Source: Hirudo medicinalis (taxonomy: Eukaryota > Annelida > Clitellata > Hirudinida > Hirudinidae). From it: a DNA stretch of 25,250 nucleotides. Under the pieces are notes generated by a model. It searched no databases. It saw only the letters and a program-made list of their open reading frames with translations, and was not told where the DNA came from. This document shows positions 1 through 11,974 of the stretch, piece by piece; positions within the stretch are counted from its first letter, which is position 1; each line of letters begins with the position of its first letter. A program made the position numbers and the translations under genes. The DNA lies in the NCBI GenBank assembly GCA_011800805.1, contig MPNW01000434.1:73263-98512 (forward strand), read 5' to 3'.

Positions 1-13
1 CCCTACCCGAGGC

Positions 14-50
14 AAGACGACACGTGACGACAGTTGCTTCTTTTTTTTAC
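14..50 (+). repeat. fragment of ~90-bp dispersed repeat (copy D)
   Basis: The segment containing CGACACGTGACGACAGTTGC aligns with the 3' half of the dispersed repeat best seen at 8786-8877, where the matching piece is CGACACGTAACGACCGTTGC. It continues into a T-rich run and ACC, as the other copies do. Only the 3' half is present, so this copy is partial. Confidence 0.4.
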
Positions 51-525
51 CTTTCACAAACACTCGGCCACATTTGTGCAAGCAACAGTTGTCGAGTGCA
101 GCGACCGGAGTCCTTAGTTGGTCGTGTGCAAAGTTATTTGTCACATTCTGCTGACGAGTGCTCGTCGAACTTCATCGATCTCCGATCGATGGTTGTTCGT
201 CACTCTTTTTGTGACATCACCTGTGACTTTGTTCAAATTTCAATATTGTTGGGAGTGCTAGAATCGATCGAGCTCCAGTTATCGTCAACCTCAGTGGTAA
301 TAATAGTGGTGATGATGATTATTGTGAATGGATTAATATCCACAAAACCAATAATATTAATATTAACGTGATAATTCCAACAACGTTGGTTATACTGCAA
401 TGATACAAATTAACAATGGACAAGAGCAGATTTGTCCTTAACCATTGCAACCACAACAATAGCAACTACCCATTGACCGTGACATTCATCATCTCTTCTC
501 GAAATTTCTCATCCTTGAATCCAAA

Positions 526-598
526 CATCATCATCATCATCATCATCATCACGACCTCCATCATAATCGTTATCATCATCATCATTGTCATCATCACG
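526..598. repeat. (CAT)n microsatellite, two blocks
   Basis: Two CAT blocks (about 526-551 and 571-598) are each followed by the same stretch, ATCATCACGACCTCCATC. The array therefore looks like a partial tandem duplication of about 45 bp and not one simple repeat run. Confidence 0.75.
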
Positions 599-853
599 AC
601 CTCCATCCCCAGGCTGGCGATTACTCGTGGCAAGATCACGGCTTCTGCTTCTCGAACCTCCTCCTCCAAGAGGCAGGCGACTTTCTCGACAGGAGGTTTG
701 GCACGGCTCAGAGTCTCACCTACAACAGGTTTGTCGAACGTCGCTGCCGGAAGAGCGGTGTTTTTCGTGCGGATCGATTTTATTTATTTCTCTTTTTATT
801 CGACTTCTTTATTTTTCGTTCCTTTGCATTCCTTGTCCGTCGATGTCGGACGT

Positions 854-901
854 CGAAAGGTCGTCCGAAGGGAGAAACTCCCGGGTTTCCGACGACCTTC
901 G
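854..901. other. compound hairpin / inverted repeat
   Basis: An outer stem pairs CGAA (854-857) with TTCG (898-901) and GGTCGTC (859-865) with GACGACC (891-897), leaving a single bulged A at 858. Inside it, a second perfect stem pairs GGGAG (870-874) with CTCCC (878-882) around a three-A loop. The region is more GC-rich than its surroundings. I do not recognise a known RNA family. It may be a fold in a transcript, or the relic of a small inverted-repeat element. Confidence 0.4.
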
Positions 902-1177
902 GTTGCTCGGTCGGATTTGTTTTCAACACGGTCGGGTATTTATTAACCGGGAGCGAAGACTCAGATGTAATTTAAAAGGTAACGTATAAGTCGTGTGGTT
1001 CTTAAACCCGGGCCAAAATTACGCACGGCAGTGTGTTGCATTATTATCAGGTATTATTTAATCTGCTTGAATATTTTTAAAATATCATTATTGCTTTGCC
1101 GTTGTTAATCATCTTCGAGCAATTACCTCAAAACCAGATCCAGGGTGATGCAGAATTACAGAATTATGCAGCAAGAG

Positions 1178-1205
1178 TTATTATTGTTATTATTATTATT
1201 ATTAA

Positions 1206-1242
<37 letters not shown>

Positions 1243-1286
1243 AGTGGAAGTAGTAGTAGTAGCACTAGCAGTAGTAGTATTATTTA
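1178..1286. repeat. compound ATT/AGT trinucleotide microsatellite
   Basis: An ATT run (about 1178-1204) passes directly into a run of about ten AGT units, then a degraded GGT/AGT/AGC tail and ATT again. The abrupt phase-preserving switch from ATT to AGT is typical of a point change in one unit followed by slippage expansion. Reading frames across it encode only homopolymers and should not be taken as genes. Confidence 0.85.
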
Positions 1287-1872
1287 CCATGACACATGAC
1301 ATTGGAGTTTTATTTCTAAGTATTGAAGTTCTTAGTTCATTAGTCAGTTTAATATCTAAGCTGTGCTCTGGCGAATGTGCGAGGATGTCCTAGTATCTGC
1401 TCAAATTGTTGCTTTTGTGTTTGCAGATATTCTGAATTGCATCACACTGCACGATGAAATCCTCCTGCGACGTTGCATCATCCTTTTCTTCGCATTTCAT
1501 AATCGTGTTATCTTTCCTTTGTCAATTGAATTCAAATGTTCCGAAGAATAAAAACAAGCTTTTTTCCAATCACTTAATTATCATATTTTTATAATTATTT
1601 TTTCCATAATTATTGTTATTATAATTATTTTTATCGTATTTATTTTATTATTCTTTCAGTTCAGTGGAGCTATTGTTCACTTACAATTTGTCATTCAGTT
1701 ATATAAGTTTACAAGTTTACAGTTTACAATAATCATTCAGTTAAAATCAGCATACATTAAGTTCCAGTGAGAAGTCTTTTCATAAGTTTGCTAAGTTTTA
1801 CATTTTATGGCATTTGAAGAACTACACCAGTAAGTGAAAGTTATTATGAACCGATAAACCTCTCCACTGCAG

Positions 1873-3968
1873 CATGGGCAACATGCAGGGGGTGGACACG
1901 AGCAAGTTCCGACAGGCCATCTGGAACATGGTGCAGTGCCTCTTCGGCATTCGACACGACGACTACAACTACAAGATCGTCGACCACCTCCTCGACAGGA
2001 AGACCAAGATCTTCATCAAGATGGCCGCCTGTCAGCCGGAAAACGTCAGCAGTCGACTCTACAACGTCTTCAACAAGCAGCTCAAGCTGTCGGAAAAGGT
2101 CGGTTTCGGGTTCGCGACCCGAGCACGGATCGGTTCGAATCCCCCCCTCCCGGATTTTTCGTCGATTATTTACGATATTATTTACGAGTTTCTCGAAAAC
2201 CGACCGATAACAATTAATGCTGACAATAAAAAGTAATTATAATATTTATCACGAGGTGTTTGCAACGTTGCACTTAATGATGGCATTTCCTATTGATTGA
2301 TTTTTTTTTTTTTTTATTAATTTTTGGTCCACATTTCTATTTTTTGCTTTCTAAGCAGATTCAATTAGCAATACTAGCAATAGGCTAGTAATAGTAATAC
2401 TAATAGTACTAGTAATAATAATAGTAATTATAATCGTAATTCTACTTGTAATTGTAATTACACTTAAGATGACAATCGTAGTATGAAGTGTTTAATTTTT
2501 AATGGAAATTCTTTTAAGCAGTGTTCTTTGCAATAAGTAAATGCATAAATAAATACATTCGTAAATAAATACACGCACCCGTATGTATTTCATTTATATG
2601 GCGCCACGTTCGTAGCGTCGGAGGCGTTTCTTGTCAACCATTTAATTGGCACTCCTTCCCGAGGGGACTAGCGACGGCACGGGTTGGGTTTCGAACGCGA
2701 CGCATTACGACCGTCGCCATTGCCGTCGCAACAATTTAAATGCATAAACAAATCCATCGAGATTGAACAACGTTTAAGGAATAATTTAATAATAATAAGG
2801 AATAAGGAATAATTTAATAATAAGGAATAATTAAGAAATGCTTCCCACTTTTATGCCATTGGCTTCTAATTTTTTTTAATTCTTGGTGAGGTTTTTTTTT
2901 TAGGCAAAATGTATTCACTCCTGTTATTTTAGCTTTGCAACTACTATCAGTGTAATTGTTGTTGCTATTATTATTATTGATATTACTGTTATTATTATTG
3001 CTGTTGTTGTTATTATTATTATTATTACTATTATTTATAAATTCAAAGTGCAATTATTTTTATCCCTTTTTGCCCAGAGGATCGTGCACACGAACCCTGC
3101 AAGTCGGTTAACAGCTGTTAACATCAATTAACAACCACCCAGTCGAGCAGAACCAAAGACCATTCGTCTGAATATTTTTTGCACATTTTCCCCCGCACAT
3201 TTTTCTGCACCATATTTATTTCCTCCAACACCACCTTATTTATTGTCCTTCGATGACTGGAGGCATTCACTTGTACTTTGGCATTTGTATTCAGCCAATC
3301 TTTTCAGTGCTTTACTTGCCTGCTTTTCTAAAAAGATGAGAAGGCTTTGTTTATTTGCTTGTTTGTATGTTGGATTATGTATTGGATTGTATGTTGGAAT
3401 GTATTGGATTATGTGTTGGGTAGTTTGTTTGCTTATTTCTATTTTTAACATCCATTTCATAAGTAAATTGGGACATAATGCACTGCATTTGACCAACCCA
3501 AGCCCGGCCTCTGGAGAACACTTTCCAGCATTGTCTCGTTCAATTTTGATTTCTTGAAGTACAAACGCTTTCGATCCTGATGTCAGCTCATCTAGATGTA
3601 GATTTGGGTATTGCCTGAAAACATTGTAATCTTGCGATGACAAGATAATACTTCCTCATCTTTAGCCATCCTTGATGATGTAGTTAATTACAAATGCAGA
3701 GTCCTGCGGTTGATCATTGATGATGTAATTAATTAAGACTGTAGAGTTCTGTGGTTTTGTTTTGTGGTGGTTATTAGCAGTGGCTTTCTTTGAAATCCAA
3801 AATGAAACAACACCTGGGTCTCATAGTTGAGCCCTTAGGAGGCAAAAGATGACTTACGATAGCAGCAAAATAATAGCAGTTGTGTGACACCACAAACATA
3901 AATTTATAACAATAATAACATTAATAATATGTCTAATAACAATGGTAATAATAATAATAATAATAATA

Positions 3969-4003
<35 letters not shown>

Positions 4004-4120
4004 GCTAGCAAAACATCATTTCAGATCCAGATCAACATCATCATCATGGAAGCCCGACTCCAGGCGGAAATTCTTTACGTCATGAGGGCCATCTCCCAGT
4101 ACAGATCCTATGGCCTGTGA
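1873..4120 (+). CDS. unrecognised two-exon gene, conserved-looking helical protein
   Basis: I propose two exons. Exon 1 is 1873-2098 and ends ...SEK before GTCGGT; exon 2 is 4025-4120 and opens after TTTCAG, ending ...YRSYGL and TGA. The join is in phase 0. From the ATG at 1874 the product is 106 residues, beginning MGNMQGVDTSKFRQAIWNMV. Exon 1 is GC-rich with third-position C/G preference, unlike the AT-rich DNA around it. The residues are charged and amphipathic, and the tail (MEARLQAEILYVMRAISQYR) looks helical. There is no signal peptide or membrane segment. The ATG has a good context (A at -3, G at +4) and an in-frame TGA at 1847. However, CTGCAG just before it could be a splice acceptor, so this may instead be the 3' end of a larger protein. 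I do not recognise the family and assign no function. The donor is non-canonical beyond GT. Confidence 0.5.
2649..2733 (+). repeat. ~90-bp dispersed repeat (copy A)
   Basis: The 3' half matches the copy at 8786-8877 closely through GCATTACGACCGTCGCCATT and CCGTCGCAA, with the preceding TCGAACGCGAC. The 5' half is more diverged. It lies in the putative intron of the two-exon gene. The local GC content is well above the flanks. The segment around GGGTTTCGAACGC resembles a polymerase III B box (GGTTCRANNCC), so a tRNA-derived SINE origin is possible, but I cannot fold a tRNA from it. Confidence 0.5.
2954..3036. repeat. ATT/GTT trinucleotide microsatellite
   Basis: Imperfect ATT units are interrupted by GTT and GCT units within the putative intron 2099-4024. 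The opposite strand reads as poly-Asn, which is repeat translation and not protein coding. Confidence 0.8.
3284..3314 (+). repeat. 31-bp segment shared with 17614-17644
   Basis: This segment matches 17614-17644 at 28 of 31 positions without gaps. Both carry CAATCTTTT and AGTGCTTTA in the same phase. The minus-strand translations share the string KALKRL. The similarity fades on both sides, so this is likely the remnant of an interspersed repeat and not a duplicated gene. Confidence 0.5.
3908..4003. repeat. AAT trinucleotide microsatellite
   Basis: A nearly pure AAT array with one AGT interruption sits just upstream of the 3' exon at 4025, inside the putative intron. It is the longest clean AAT run in the window. 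Confidence 0.85.
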
Positions 4121-4137
4121 AAGCCTCACCCCCTCCT

Positions 4138-4227
4138 TCCATCATTTCATCACCTCATCGCTCCATCACTTCATCATTTCATCACCTCATCACTTCACAG
4201 CTCCATCATTTCATCATTTCATCAGCA
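4138..4227. repeat. degenerate ATCATTTC/ATCACCTC minisatellite
   Basis: Short units of the type CCATCATTTCATCACCTCAT recur with drift over about 90 bases, immediately after the stop codon of the two-exon gene. All three reading frames stay open because the unit lacks stops, so open frames here are repeat artefacts. Confidence 0.65.
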
Positions 4228-4368
4228 AAGAATCTCCACTCTTTCCATCCACTTCGGTCGTTCTTTGTCGGCTTCGTGTCTGCCATCGGCGACCGTCCGA
4301 TCCTCGATCGCAAAGGCACAATTGCGCCTTCTTTCTAATAGTCGAGGGTTACTTGCGCTCGCTTCAAT

Positions 4369-4492
4369 GATATTATTATTACTTTTTATTATTAATATTA
4401 TTTTTTAACTATTAATGCATTATTATTTTTATTATTATATTATCATTATTATTATTATTATTATTATGGTTGTTATGATTATTGTTGTTGCA
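4369..4492. repeat. ATT-rich microsatellite
   Basis: ATT units, interrupted by short T and A runs, continue to a final GTT block ending in TTGCAG. That end resembles a splice acceptor only because of the repeat's pyrimidine content. Confidence 0.7.
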
Positions 4493-4836
4493 GTGTTATT
4501 GAACGAATATCCACAAAATTGTGGATTAATGTGGTTTTTTTTATAGATCACCTTGTCATCATTGACGACATCAATTTTATTTATAACTATTACTAACGTT
4601 GTTGTTGTTGTTGTTAAATTATTATTTTTATTATTATTGTCGATGCTGTTGTCGTCAACGTTAGTACAGTTATTATGTCAGTGTTTCCGATGGAATCGAT
4701 AGAAGGTTACTCATCATCGACATGCTGGTGCTCGGTCTTGTGATATCTTAGCTTGATTCGAATTCACTACGATGCAAAAATGTTCAATGTAAGCATTCAT
4801 TTCTAAAAATGCCGTTCGTGCTCGGATTCGTACTTG

Positions 4837-4871
4837 TATTATTATTATTATTATAATTATTATTATTATTA
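4837..4871. repeat. ATT microsatellite
   Basis: About eleven ATT units with one TTATAATT interruption. No gene is associated with it. Confidence 0.7.
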
Positions 4872-5043
4872 AAAGTACTTGCATCGAATGTAATAAGCTA
4901 CAATTGATGCAAATGCTAAAAAATGGACATGTGAACTTGAATATTATTTGTGTCAATTGATTTTTTAATTTTTTATAATATTACATAATAATAGTAATTA
5001 TAGCGATTAATAATAATAATAGATAATAATAATATCTTCGTTA

Positions 5044-5049
5044 AATAAA
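5044..5049 (+). terminator. candidate polyadenylation signal AATAAA
   Basis: This is a canonical AATAAA hexamer, 924 bases past the stop codon of the two-exon plus-strand gene. In such AT-rich DNA the hexamer also arises by chance, so the assignment rests on position and strand only. Confidence 0.25.
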
Positions 5050-7337
5050 CTAGCTACATATTTAGTGAGGTAAGCGACTCTGTACATAAACTCTGAAATA
5101 ATGTTTAGAAGGACATTAAGTTTCTACTGTAGGTTGAGTTGTTTTGCTTTCAGACATTGACACTACGACGGTCTTAATATCTCGAGATAGTTCGTTTTGT
5201 TTTGTTTTGTTTCGCTACGTTCGTTCGCCCAGTTTTCTAAAACGACTCAAATGAACCCAGCGAACCCCGGGCTCGGGGTTTTCATCTTAAAACGGTTTCA
5301 TCTTAACAGCCCGCTCGCTGACACTTTTCTACGACAACCTGTATCTTTTTTCTCCGAATTACCGTCGTGCAGGTCCTCGTCAGTTCGATGTGTCATGACA
5401 TTTTTACGATTTTCACGGTCTTTAATTTATTTTAATTAGCTTTTTTTTTTGTTGTTGTTGTCGTTGAATTTCACCTCCATTAGGATGGAAAGAAGACAGT
5501 GAAATGTACAAAGTGAAACCAACCACCGCAGGCAGGGTACGAAGCGACTCTTAGGTCGTAGGTCATCGAATTCGTTGAAGTGCATCGAGCGTTCCGAGGA
5601 AATTCTAGGTTTGTTTTGAGACTGTAGTCCGATCAGCTTCCCGTCATCTCGATTCACCTCGTCGACATTGTAGTCATTTTGTGTGTGTGATGATGTCATT
5701 GTGTGTATGTGTGATGATGTCATTTGTCGTCCTAATCATAATCATCACAAATCATCACTGTAATCATCATCGGCACCTTTCGCAAAGATCTTTACCTTTG
5801 CGGAAGGATTCTGAGTGAGTGCAGAGCAAATGATCGAGCGAGCAGATGGGATCTTGAGGATGCCTCTCGAGTTACATCTCCTAATGTCGTTACGATGACG
5901 TACGTTATTTGTTTGTTTGTACACTCAGTGTTTTATACGAAGACTTCCGAAGACCTGTAAATAACTACATCAGACGGCCGCGGTCACGTTTGTAACTACT
6001 GAAAAACTATTGTTGTTGTTAGTCTGAATATCATTATCATTAACTTTTTATCAAAACTGTCGTCTGAAGTTTTTACAGATGTAGCCAACAGATGACGTGT
6101 CGTGGCTATTTTTATGATGTATTCGAATTACTGCGTGTGCATTTATTTCCAACCAAATTAGGATCTTGTCTCTCTCGGATTCCGACGGACGGACTGCAAT
6201 TCGCGTCGCTCTCAAATTCAGGTTCAAAACTCAGAAATTTTGTTTTCAGTCCCCGTTCGTTTATATTTCGTTTGTTTTGTTGCTTAGAGTCGTGGATTTC
6301 ATCCAGAGATAGTCATTGCAATTTAGGGAGATTATCGATCGGGCTTGTTTCCATTTTTGTATCCGACATTGACGATCATTTGCCATCTAAACAATTTTCT
6401 TTCTGCTTTTGAACCGACTCGGAACAATCCATCCTTTGCATCGGAAACGGTAGTTACCGACAAACTAGTGTCGGTATAGATCGAGATCATCAAAAAACAA
6501 GATTGAATCGCAAAATTTTGAACTTTTTAAAGGCCGCGGTGACTTCGGTTTTTAGAAATCTTGACTCGAACGCTTATCCAAATCTCCACTGAAAACATCT
6601 ATTTTCATTCTTTGAGTACGATGCCTCGCTAACTTGTTGTTCGGCTGACCGTGCGCTCGTGCGCGTGGATTTAGGCTTTGGCGGAGTTTGTTGCTTTTGT
6701 TCCGAACATCCCGATCATAAGACTCGTTGGGGATTTAGTCGGAAAATTATTCTATGAAATAGTAATAATAATAGTTTAATGCCATGTAATTGATATATGA
6801 TACCACGTAATTTAGCCATCACATGTTGCTTAAAGTCTGCAATAATATTTCAAATGACAAAGATGGACGGCAAGCGTACTCATTCAGTTATTTGCTTCGA
6901 GCGAGACATTGTAATGACACTAGTGGTAGAGGTAAACTAAATAGTCACATTGCTACATTCTCGAACGATTACATTTTATATTTACAACCTGTAAACCCAT
7001 CATTGTAAACTGTCCGATGAAAATTCTGAACGTTTTACGGGAAGGTTTCGAACGTTTGAACCGTTCTCTCGTCGAATTCTAAAGTTGAACACCTGATGAC
7101 GTTGTAACATTGTTCGAGCTGATTTTGGAATCATTACAGACATTCATTTTCAGTTTTCTGCATTTGTTTGAAAACACCTAAATTCACATCAAAATTATGA
7201 AAAGTAGATCTAAATTTGGAAAGTATTGGATTCCACGCCGTACGATTCATTGTACACTTTTTCTTTTTAATAAATTGAAAGAAAAGTCGCCTGTAGTTTG
7301 TCGCAAGAACGAGAGACCAAATATCACTTAGAATGTT

Positions 7338-7343
7338 TTTAAT
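7338..7343 (-). terminator. candidate polyadenylation signal (ATTAAA variant) for VTA1
   Basis: TTTAAT on the plus strand reads ATTAAA on the gene's strand, about 100 bases beyond the VTA1 stop codon. No canonical AATAAA on that strand was seen nearer. A second ATTAAA lies at 7266-7271. Confidence 0.3.
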
Positions 7344-7444
7344 GAAGGAGAAAAGCACAAACACGGCCATCGTCACTGTCTCGTGGAGTAACGTCGTGGA
7401 AAGCAAAATTTGAAAAACTACCGTAGAGGGTCGGCGACCGGAGT

Positions 7445-10400
7445 TCATTCGCACCCCGTGGTGAGAAGTTTGAGAGCCTTGCCGAGGTTCAAGATGGCCG
7501 TCGGCGCGTCCTCGTACTGCAGGGCGCTGTTGGCATACTTGCAGTACTTCATGGCTTTGGCAAAATCCTCGGACCTCAGACGCCCTGAAGGACCAGCAAA
7601 AAAGGAAATATTTAGAAGAAATTTGTGAGCGTTCTTAACTTCGAGCTTAATCTAGCAATTTTTAAGCATTTTTAATCTCAAGTTTAACCTAATATTGGCC
7701 AGTGTGATCAGCTAATAATGTTCATAATATCGCTAAAACATACATATAAACGGTTCTGTGCAGACTATGATGAAAATGATGCAACTTATAAAATAACTCC
7801 ACTGTAATTAATAATTAAAGCGACAATTAGAGTTAATTATACTCAGAAGCAAACCATTTGTCTGCGGTGTCGGCTCAAAGTTGTTCTGGCGAGGGGCCGG
7901 TTGAGGATGTCCCCCGAAAGGGGGATTTGGTGAGTTCCTGGGGTGCGAGTGCTCGGGCGGATTGACTGGCGGTTGAACCGAGGGCATGAAGTTTGAGGGA
8001 TTGTTCGGAAGGACCTTGTTGATCGATTGATTCATGAAATGGGGCTGATTGGGAGGTTGGCTGAAATCTTCCGGTTGACTCTTAGGGGCCGGGTTAGGTG
8101 GATTTTGAGGAGTGCTGGTCTGAGCACCGTCACGAGGTCTCTGGAATTGGTAGTCTTGAAAAACAAAAAAAATATGTTAATTATTCGTCAGAGGTGATCA
8201 TCATTTTGTTGCAGCTCTTTGTCCAATAAAGCCAAACATTGTTGCTCGTAAATAATTTGGAAACGTCTGTTTGTAATTTAAACACATGTCGAGTTAAATG
8301 CAGTTATCGAGTGAACTTGCAACAGCTTTAAATTCAACAATTCCCGAGTCCGCCCGTACAACCTGCGGATATCCCCAGCTCCTCCGAAGCCTCGGCCAAG
8401 GGTCCCGGGCTGGGGGCAGTGCCATTCTTCAGGCAGTTGTGAATGTAGGCAGCCTTCCACTTGGCATACTTCTTGCTCTTTTCCAGCTGAGTGAAAAGAA
8501 ATGAAAAGTCGACCGTGCATGTCCAAATTCAAATTAACTAAATCAAACTACGTTGGACGGACTAATCCAAGAAGCATGATGAAGATGGTAATACAAATTC
8601 ACCTCTTCGGGTAGCGGCCCGAACGTGTTGAGTACGTCGAAGAGCATGGAGGACGTGTAAAATGCCTTCACGACATTCCTGAATTCATTTTAATCAATCG
8701 ACTAATGATTGTCACCAGTCGAACAATAATAAGTGAATTTGTAAAGAGCCATAAGCTTAAGCATCAGGGACGCTTAGACCATTTATGTAGCGCCGTCTCC
8801 CAGAAGCACTTCGTGGCGGTGCAAGCAGGTTGCGAACACGACACGTAACGACCGTTGCTTTTACCGTCGCTCGCAGGAAGGCAAACCCTCTGAGAACATT
8901 TGCACCCAAATTAATTCTCTACATAACAATAAAGACAGTAGCAACAATAACAACAATAATAATAGCAATAACAATAATAACATTAACAACGACGGTAATA
9001 ATAACAAACACGGCAGTAATAAAGCGCACGGTACTTGTCAAATCTCGAACTCCTGTCCTCTGTGTCAGCAAAGAAGAACAATTTGATGGCAGCGTCCTCG
9101 ATGTGAGCCTGTCCGACCAGCTCTGATTGGATGGCCTCGTTGTTCTTCAACTGGTCTTTCATCTGCATGATTAATATTAATGAGCATGGTCCTTATTATA
9201 ATTATTATAATCATTGTTATTCACTTAAGCATGGATATTGATTAGGGCTTAATGGTTAATCAGCTGATTAGAGATTTGACAGTTTAATGAATGTTTATGA
9301 TTTGATTTGATTCGATTTCACGAACATCAAAGATATTCAAACAAAAAACTAAAAATGCGAAGACAATTGAGATGCAAAAAAAATGTTCAAAGGCAAAAAA
9401 CACAAAGGGATTCACGTCCTGCTGAGAGGGCCACCTACGTAGATGAACAATCGAGTGAATGATTGTAACAATCGAAATGAATAAAAAAAGAGATGAGAAT
9501 GTGTCTGAGATGGAAGCAAGGAGTGAGCAGATATTCAATTACAACCTTAACTTAGTTAGACTTAAACATTGACAAAATCCTATTCAAGATCACATTGCAC
9601 AAATGTCATTGATTGCAATGATCACCTCAATGATCAATTTGAGGTTATTTATTATTAACTAGTGTACGTGGCCACGTGTTGCTGTGGCTCAGTCTGTTTA
9701 AATTGAAAAGATAGAAAAGAGAAATCACATGTTTCTAAAATGTTTGATTTATTGCCACATCAATCGAATTCACGAACATACAGACGTTCATTTTTATTTT
9801 TATAGATTTGAAATATAAATCTTTATAAATTAATTTAACTTTATTGCCTTTTAAATTGAGAATATTTCAAGAGCTGGTCATATGGAAAGTGCACAAATAT
9901 GTAGACAAACATTCATTTTTATTTATGTAAATGTAATAAAATATAATAATTATTACAAAACCATTAAAATTTATGACCACCTATCATCACCAAAAATATT
10001 CCATGCAGTACTTGTGATAATAATAAAACATTCTTCCCCAGGGTTGATGAAGCAGACTCACCTGCTCCAAAAGTCCCATCAAAATTCTGAGGAAGTTCCT
10101 GCAGTCAGGAGATTTTTTGTCAATTTCCATGCCTTTCTGCATTGCATACAACTTACCTGTCAAAGGAAGGCATGTTTTTAAGTTTAAATAGGTTCAGAAA
10201 TTTCATTAAAGCAGGTGTCGATCATTGTTGTTGTGGTTAGAAGGTGAGGGGTGTGACTCGATTACTGTTTGAAGTTTGTTAATAATTTGACTGTTTGATA
10301 TTTGTTTATTCAATTACATATTTTGTCAGAGTACTATTAATATCTGAATCTATTGTCATCAAAAAATTTGAGCTGTTAAAAATGAGAAAGCTGTGCTTAT

Positions 10401-10644
10401 TTTCATGCTCAGATTTACATTTTTTACTTACAGCCGAATGACATTTAATTTAACTTAGTGTAATGTAAAGTGAGAGATGCGCAGTTTGAAAGTCGAGACC
10501 CTTCGATTTGTGAAGGGAGATTGAAACAAGATACTCACAATAGTATGATACAACTGGGTCTCTTTTCTCATATTCTGCAGCAGTCTTCAGATAATGCTGA
10601 ATTGGCCTGAATGCTTGTGGTACTTCGGGTAATGAATTAGCCAT
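7445..10644 (-). CDS. VTA1: VTA1 / LIP5 homologue, ESCRT-associated VPS4 activator
   Basis: Seven exons (minus strand) give 322 residues: 10539-10644, 10062-10156, 9035-9162, 8603-8678, 8363-8486, 7855-8154 and 7445-7584. Every intron is GT-AG and every junction keeps frame. Human VTA1 is 307 residues. The N-terminus (FRPIQHYLKTAAEYEKRDPV, then YYCKLYAMQKG and DCRNFLRILM) and the NEAIQSELVGQAHIEDAA and KWKAAYIHNCLKNG segments match the tandem MIT-like domain that binds ESCRT-III tails. A Pro/Asn/Gln-rich linker (about 177-276) follows. The last 45 residues (SEDFAKAMKYCKYANSALQY...ALKLLTTG) match the C-terminal domain that dimerises and contacts VPS4. In known systems VTA1 raises VPS4 ATPase activity on endosomes, in cytokinesis and in membrane repair. 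The ATG has a good context (ACAATGG). The exon 3, 5 and 6 donors are weak. Exon 6 could instead start at 7843, also in frame. Identity is firm; exact edges less so. Confidence 0.93.
8786..8877 (+). repeat. ~90-bp dispersed repeat (copy B, reference copy)
   Basis: This copy lies in the VTA1 intron 8679-9034. It aligns without gaps to 17698-17789 over the first ~70 bases, sharing TGTAG, GCACT and GGTTGC followed by AACACGACAC. It also aligns to 2649-2733 through its 3' half. The GGTTGCGAACAC segment resembles a degenerate polymerase III B box. No target-site duplication is obvious. A SINE or short non-autonomous element is the likeliest identity, by inference. Confidence 0.55.
8941..9020. repeat. 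AAT/AAC microsatellite in VTA1 intron
   Basis: Imperfect AAT and AAC units fill the intron right up to the weak donor of VTA1 exon 3 (boundary at 9034/9035). The repeat follows copy B of the dispersed repeat by about 60 bases. A-rich simple repeats often sit at the tails of inserted retroposons. Confidence 0.65.
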
Positions 10645-11974
10645 TGTTAGTCTGTCCTGTTGAAGACAAATTCCTACTCGTCATCTAAGGCGTAGTAAAA
10701 CGTTTAACTTTTGACAGTGATTTATAGACTTAATTTAAGCTGGTCGGACATTACATTCAGAAAACCATCACTAAAAAAAGTACAAATTCAATCCACATCG
10801 AACCCGCAACCAACATCAGCCTACCTGCAACTCCCCGCAATAATCAAAACAACCAGCCACAAATGTCAAACGAATGTAATAATGATTGGATTTTTTTAAT
10901 GTTAAATTATGAAAGTTCTTGTTATTTTAATTTTTTTTTATTTAATTGCATAATTATTTGTTCCTTCAAAAAGAAGGCAGACTGATTATTCGCGCTTAAA
11001 TTAGTCAGTGTTTAGGTCAGCTAATCATTAATGCAAAGCAAATAAAATTTAGATCAACTTTAAGTTTGTTTCAATCTAATCAATGTAAAAGCTTTGTCTA
11101 GTGGGAGAGGGGGGCAGGTCTGATGAGGAGATACCTAGTCACCTTGAGGAGGCAACAGATACGAAATGACACCCTTGATTTAAACTTTTGTCAAGTCCAG
11201 ATTCTTCGTGCAGATATAAGATTTTTAGCTTTAATTAAATTTCATAAACAATTTGTGTTTAGGCTAAGAAATCTGTAACATCGTTACCAAATGGGGGGAA
11301 CGCTTAATCGTATCAAATTGATTGCTTTTTACCGGTATAAAAATAATATTTTCTAAAATAACACATTGAAACTCAACTCTGCTTTTCATAATACCTTAAT
11401 ATTTCTAGTAATTGATGACGAAATCGTTGAAATATCTCGTCATTTATGATGCTGCCACCATGGAGTGGCCCAAAGACGTTACTCAACCTCCTCATCATTA
11501 ATTACTCGACTAACTTCCTCCAAAAATGGTGACCAACAGAATGACTCAATCGCCAGTCAGAAATTAGTGTTAAGGCTTTGATGATCGATTGTTAATCAGC
11601 TCCCACCACGCCTGGAACCCCAGCTAAACTAAGGTGGCTTGGGCCAAGGTCGCAAGTTTTTATTCCTTTAATTCGGCATTTTCAGTATCGAAAGATAATT
11701 TATTGGAAAGCTGTAGGGACGGCTCGTGAATAAAATGCGCTAAAGATAAAAATATGTTAATTGAATTCGACGTTGATGATTGCACCCGAGAGGAGCCGAT
11801 CGATTTCATCTTCATCAAAACTTTTTGAGGCAATATAAAAAAAATTGAGCGAAATTCCCATGGAATATGTTAGCGTCTGGTCTGCATTTTCCCGTTCCTA
11901 AATAAAAAATCTATTGATTCCAATTAGAAATGTAGTACTTCTTACGGTATTAAAAATTATTATAAATTCAAATA
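10645..11974. other. VTA1 upstream region and intergenic DNA, nothing recognised
   Basis: The first few hundred bases should hold the VTA1 5' untranslated region and promoter on the minus strand, but I see no clear TATA box or initiator. A short GC-richer patch (about 11590-11650, CCACCACGCCTGGAACCCC) stands out without a recognisable identity. Confidence 0.4.

Larger units (their letters stand above)
1..1872. other. non-coding, microsatellite-rich stretch
   Basis: No convincing exon is visible. The open frames here consist largely of translated trinucleotide repeats (runs of Ile, Met, Ser or Val) or match no family I know. The stretch holds CAT repeats around 526-598, a mixed ATT/AGT array at 1178-1286, a compound hairpin at 854-901, and at its left edge a fragment of a dispersed repeat (about 14-50). 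It could be intergenic DNA, or an intron or leader of the locus whose coding exon begins at 1873. Confidence 0.5.
4121..7444. other. no recognised gene; 3' UTR then unexplained DNA
   Basis: The first part (4121 to about 5050) is probably the 3' untranslated region of the preceding locus. It starts with a degenerate ATCATTTC/ATCACCTC-type minisatellite (about 4138-4227) and contains ATT arrays near 4369-4492, 4598-4640 and 4837-4871. AATAAA lies at 5044-5049. From about 5170 to 7100 the DNA is less repetitive and somewhat richer in CG dinucleotides, but its open frames match nothing I know and show no clear splice-linked exons. Confidence 0.45.
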